Shown piece by piece: positions 38,214-41,911 of a stretch of 41,911 nucleotides of DNA. Origin of the DNA: Candidatus Zixiibacteriota bacterium (lineage in GTDB: Bacteria; Zixibacteria; MSB-5A5; GN15; FEB-12). Where the stretch lies: positions 1 through 41,911 of the forward strand of contig JAGGTI010000126.1 of assembly GCA_021163775.1 (NCBI GenBank), read 5' to 3'. The notes under the pieces were generated by a model. That model did no database searches. It was not told where the DNA came from and saw only the letters and a program-made list of their open reading frames with translations. Position 1 is the stretch's first letter. Each line of letters starts with the position of its first letter. The position numbers and the translations under genes are program-made.

Positions 38214-39464
38214 ATGAAATCTGATACTACAATAACGAAGAAGAAGGGTAATGGCGAGTCGATTTCAACCGAGAATCGCTTAAAAGCCACTCCGCAGGCA
38301 TCGTCGCCAGTGCCAGAAGCAAAATCAAGTAAGATCGAGCCTAAAAACCGTATGGTCTCCGGTTCCCATCGATTCACTAACGATGGTATTGAATACGATA
38401 ATTCGGCTTCAACCAGCGTTCCAGACATGACCAAACCAGTTCTGGATAACCCGCCATCAAGGCCGAAGATTATCCCTGAGTCTAACGCCACGCAGGCCGC
38501 CAGCCAACGCTCACGGGAGATGAACAATCTTCTCGGTGGTACAACCCGACTTCGGCTGAAACGCAAACATGTTGTTAAAACAGTTGCGTTTATCTCAAAC
38601 AAAGGCGGTGTGGGGAAGACTCATATTTCGACTAATATGTCGTTCGGCCTATCCCGTTCGAATCAGAAGACATTGCTGGTTGATCTGGACTTGGGACACG
38701 CAGATGTTACTTCCAAGCTTGGCTATTATTGTGAGAATACGATTGTAGATTTGCTTGAGGGACATCACAAGGTCAAGGATTTGATCTATTCGACTCCTCA
38801 CGGCTTTGATTTGATTGCCGGTGAATCGGGCGATTTCCGACTGGCCAACTTAGGGGCGGCTCAGCGTGGTCGGTTTATTCGAGCTTTCCGCGAGACATGG
38901 GGTGACTACAACTATGTACTCTACGATTTGGCGGCGGGAATCGGTGCCACCACTCTGGACTTCGCTCTTGCCCAGGATCACCAGATCATCATTACAACTC
39001 CGCAGGACATTGTGGCTGGCTATTCATGTATCAAGGCCACTTTCCACCGTTTCTGTGAACTTGAAAGAAAAATGATGGCTCGCGATCCCGAGTACAAGCC
39101 GCGGAAAACCTTCCGACCGTTTGTGGTGCTTAACCAGATCGACAATTTTGAGATTGGCCGCGATTTCTACGAGCGGATCAAGGATGTGGTAAAGCAGAAT
39201 CTAACTCAAGAAAAGGATTTTCAAATTGACGTGCATTTCCTTGGTGTAGTCACAAATGACCCAACCCGGATCCGTCAAGCTGAACTGGGTCGATTCTTGT
39301 ACAGCCATGAGCATGGGGCTTCCCGAACCGGGCAGTGTATGAATTTCCTGGTGGAGAATCTGATGCGGTACCGGGATCCGGATCCGCTGACTTTCACAAC
39401 CAAAATACGTAGATTTGTTAACATCTTTATGAAATCTGTGGGCGAGGCCAAATACGCCAAGTAA
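38214..39464 (+). CDS. MinD/FlhG/ParA-like P-loop ATPase with disordered N-terminal extension
   Basis: FISNKGGVGKTHISTNMSFGLSRSNQKTLLVDLDLGHADV deviant Walker A; about 120 aa low-complexity N-terminus. Confidence 0.88.
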   Translation: MKSDTTITKKKGNGESISTENRLKATPQASSPVPEAKSSKIEPKNRMVSGSHRFTNDGIEYDNSASTSVPDMTKPVLDNPPSRPKIIPESNATQAASQRSREMNNLLGGTTRLRLKRKHVVKTVAFISNKGGVGKTHISTNMSFGLSRSNQKTLLVDLDLGHADVTSKLGYYCENTIVDLLEGHHKVKDLIYSTPHGFDLIAGESGDFRLANLGAAQRGRFIRAFRETWGDYNYVLYDLAAGIGATTLDFALAQDHQIIITTPQDIVAGYSCIKATFHRFCELERKMMARDPEYKPRKTFRPFVVLNQIDNFEIGRDFYERIKDVVKQNLTQEKDFQIDVHFLGVVTNDPTRIRQAELGRFLYSHEHGASRTGQCMNFLVENLMRYRDPDPLTFTTKIRRFVNIFMKSVGEAKYAK

Positions 39465-39487
39465 TCGTCCCTGTATTGTTATCAATT

Positions 39488-39519
39488 GCCCCGGTCGCTT
39501 TTGTGATCGGGGCTTTTTC
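39488..39519 (+). terminator. Rho-independent terminator
   Basis: gccccggtcgcttttgtgatcggggcttttt. Confidence 0.85.
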
Positions 39520-39579
39520 TATCACGTTCTGAGGGAGAACTCGATGTTGATTTGTGTAAGGTGATGAAGTAATTTAAGA

Positions 39580-40509
39580 TTGATGAATGCGATGATGCAA
39601 CAAAACCCAAAGGGAGAACTAATCGATACGACTGTGAATACAACTTCCGGTCTGCGTGCTACCTGGGTTGGTGTCGTCACCAACGTGGCGTTGGTTATTT
39701 TCAAGCTCTGGGCGGGGACTATCAGTAATTCACAGGCGTTGATCGCCGATGGTATCCATTCGCTTTCAGATCTGTTCTCTGATTTCGTAGTGATACTCGG
39801 TTTCAAGTGGGGACGGCAGGCGGAAGACGCTGATCATCCGTACGGTCATGCTCGGATTGAGACAATATCAAGTATGATTATCGGCCTGTTGCTGATTATC
39901 GTCGGATTGGGGATCACCTACAGTGCTGTTTTGTCTATCTATTCGCACGAACCAAGCCGTCCAAGTATGTTTGCGATCTATGTGGCGGCAATTTCGGTTT
40001 TGTTTAAAGAAGCGTTGTTCTGGTACACGCTACGGGTGGGGCAACGGCTCAAGAGCATGGCTCTGATCGGCAACGCCTGGCACCATCGCGCTGACGCACT
40101 CAGTTCGGTGGCAGTGCTGGTTGGTGTTGGGGCTGTATATATGAATCCGAACTGGTACTTGGCTGACTCGTACGCGGCGTTACTGGTTACTTTTTTTGTT
40201 ATCAAAGTTGGTGTCACACTGGTCTGGTCGGCATTCAAGGAGCTGGCCGATACCGCGCCTGATCGTGAAGTTCTGAACGATCTGGCCGAATGTGCGGCTA
40301 GAATCGAAGGAGTGCTACAGGCTCATGATCTCCGTGCTCGGCATTCCGGTTCTCAGATTTTTGTCGAGGTGCATATTGTGGTCGACCCTGATCTCAGCGT
40401 ACGTGAAGGGCATAACATTGCACGCAAGGTCAAGCGGTCGTTGTTGGATGATTTCGCCGATGTCACCCGTGTGATAATCCACGTTGACCCGGATATGAAG
40501 CCGCAGTGA
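39580..40509 (+). CDS. Cation diffusion facilitator (CDF) family transporter
   Basis: NSQALIADGIHSLSDLFSDFVVILG; DADHPYGHARIETISSM; AWHHRADALSSVAVLVG. Confidence 0.95.
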   Translation: MMNAMMQQNPKGELIDTTVNTTSGLRATWVGVVTNVALVIFKLWAGTISNSQALIADGIHSLSDLFSDFVVILGFKWGRQAEDADHPYGHARIETISSMIIGLLLIIVGLGITYSAVLSIYSHEPSRPSMFAIYVAAISVLFKEALFWYTLRVGQRLKSMALIGNAWHHRADALSSVAVLVGVGAVYMNPNWYLADSYAALLVTFFVIKVGVTLVWSAFKELADTAPDREVLNDLAECAARIEGVLQAHDLRARHSGSQIFVEVHIVVDPDLSVREGHNIARKVKRSLLDDFADVTRVIIHVDPDMKPQ

Positions 40510-40522
40510 TCGGCGGCTTGCT

Positions 40523-40819
40523 CTACAATTCTCTGGTCAGCTCAACAATCTTCTTGTACGGAATCGCGGTCCAGCTTTCGGCTACAGCGGCGCCGTGGGT
40601 GCGACTGATCATAGATACTTTGGCTGCGATCTCTTCGTCGGGTGCTTCATAGATGTCCATGAAATCGTAAGTGCCGAGCAGTCCGTAGTGTGCCAGGAAT
40701 CTCACCTGGGGGCATTTCTCGTGGACTTCGTCGAGCCAGGCGGCGCCGATTTCGGCTCGGTCTTTCATTTTGCTGGCCACTTCGGGGGCCAGTTTGGTCA
40801 TGAGGACATAGGTTTTCAT
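40523..40819 (-). CDS. GYD domain protein
   Basis: MKTYVLMTKLAPEVASKMKDRAEIGAAWLDEVHEKCPQVRFLAHYGLLGTYDFMDIYEAPDEEIAAKV. Confidence 0.85.
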   Translation of the reverse strand: MKTYVLMTKLAPEVASKMKDRAEIGAAWLDEVHEKCPQVRFLAHYGLLGTYDFMDIYEAPDEEIAAKVSMISRTHGAAVAESWTAIPYKKIVELTREL

Positions 40820-40914
40820 AACGGTTACCTCACATTAGGGTTCTCTTTCAACCAACTGCAACAGAACACCGATGCTGAGTCGCGAAGTGTCCAGTCCAGA
40901 CTGTGTCTGAACAT

Positions 40915-41011
40915 TGGCGGAAGGGGTGGGAATCGAACCCACCGGGGACAATGCGATTGCCCCCCTCACGGCTTTGAAGGCCGGGACCGCCACCAGACAG
41001 CATCCGCTTCC
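40915..41011 (-). tRNA. selC: tRNA-Sec (anticodon UCA), encoded CCA end
   Basis: Reverse complement GGAAGCGGATGCTGTCTGGTGGCGGTCCCGGCCTTCAAAGCCGTGAGGGGGGCAATCGCATTGTCCCCGGTGGGTTCGATTCCCACCCCTTCCGCCA: 6-bp D stem with 4-nt loop TGGT, CTTCAAA anticodon loop, ~9-bp variable arm, TTCGATT T-loop, GCCA 3' end; aligns with E. coli selC. Confidence 0.93.
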
Positions 41012-41261
41012 ACCACAATAATAGTAAATCGTTTGAGTTTTGTAAACAAAGGACCTCACAGCTTAGAATAGGTTTTTTTGTGCGTGGTGTACGTCCCCGT
41101 CTCTGTCGTAACTGCTTCCTCTCAGTCACGCCCGCCGTCTTCTCTGTCACGTCCGTGCAGACGGGCGCCCATGTCCACTAATCTCCGCAGAATAACTTCG
41201 GAACCACTCATTATGCCTGACACCGTTTGTCAGTCCATTCGTGTTTATTGGTAACGGACAT

Positions 41262-41549
41262 ATGAAACCAGCCTTCGTATACATAATGGCCAGCGGCAAG
41301 AACGGTACGCTCTATATCGGGGTAACAACTGATCTGATCCGCCGAGTAACCGAACACATGAATAGTCTAACTGGCGGTTTTACTCAGAAATACGGCGTGC
41401 ACCGATTGGTTTACTACGAACTGTGTGATGACATCTATGAGGCTATCTGTCGTGAAAAACAATTGAAGAAATGGAACCGCAGTTGGAAGATTCGTCTGAT
41501 TTGGCGCTTCAATCCAGAGTGGACCAACTTATATTCCGCGATAATTTGA
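41262..41549 (+). CDS. GIY-YIG single-domain nuclease (YhbQ-like)
   Basis: MKPAFVYIMASGKNGTLYIGVTTDLIRRVTEHMNSLTGGFTQKYGVHRLVYYELCDDIYEAICREKQLKKWNRSWKIRLI. Confidence 0.93.
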   Translation: MKPAFVYIMASGKNGTLYIGVTTDLIRRVTEHMNSLTGGFTQKYGVHRLVYYELCDDIYEAICREKQLKKWNRSWKIRLIWRFNPEWTNLYSAII

Positions 41550-41828
41550 GGCCATAGATTCCCGTCTACACGGGAATGACTGGGCTATGCCTGGACCAGA
41601 TGGGCGGAAATGGTGCCATACGCACATTTTTTCTGTCACCACCGTCTCTTTTCTGTCTCGCACGTCCTTTCTTGTCACACGCATTCCTTAAAGTCTCACC
41701 CGCGAAGGCGGGTGCCCATGTCCACTCGCCTCCCTGAAAAGCAATCAACGATCTATCTGAAGAGTTGCCCCAATAGGCCGTCCGCGCGATAGTACTTCCG
41801 TTCTGCGATGACTAGTGGCCATAGATTC

Positions 41829-41911
41829 GCTCAATTCACAAACGAAGTGCAACACCTGTATAAGGTGTTGTTATGGGAAAGAAATACAATCAGCTCACCA
41901 TTGAAGAGCGG
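41829..41911 (+). mobile_element. Left end of an IS30-family element, truncated by the window edge
   Basis: IR-like tcaattcacaaacgaagtgcaacacc followed by ATG at 41873 encoding MGKKYNQLTIEER, the IS30 transposase N-terminal pattern. Confidence 0.78.

Noticed and set aside
40595-41071. 158-aa plus-strand ORF
   Set aside because: Antisense to the GYD gene and runs through the tRNA-Sec gene.

Overview
The window reads as a chromosomal segment of a Gram-negative bacterium, probably FCB-group (Zixibacteria-like). That placement is inferred from T9SS-type C-terminal domains, a Bat operon and a PEP-CTERM protein, with no marker gene tested. Left to right it contains: a truncated sdhC-type cytochrome b gene (minus strand, missing from the ORF track); two secreted hypothetical proteins; an IS256-like remnant; sucCD; an intergenic zone dense in palindromic repeats; a PEP-CTERM lectin-fold protein; a TIR-like (PF10137/CAP12-type) protein; an ATL protein; tnaA; a secretion/surface-proteolysis locus (C25/PorU-like peptidase, a PorV-like barrel with beta-propeller and LysM-like insertions, an M6 protease, two DUF5683-like paralogs, an NHL lipoprotein) behind a perfect-consensus sigma70 promoter; a truncated outer-membrane protein gene; a UbiA prenyltransferase; a ten-gene MoxR/Bat operon; an LPG-flippase-like protein; CorA; a decayed bshA; a MinD-like ATPase; a CDF transporter; a GYD protein; a tRNA-Sec (selC) gene on the minus strand; a GIY-YIG nuclease between related repeats; and the left end of an IS30-family element. 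The items most worth follow-up are the PorV/propeller/LysM protein and its structured leader, the palindromic repeat family with compensatory stem changes, the apparently 12-bp acceptor/T branch of tRNA-Sec, the TPR-SurA-like lipoprotein in the Bat operon, and the TIR-like orphan. No searches or folding programs were run.
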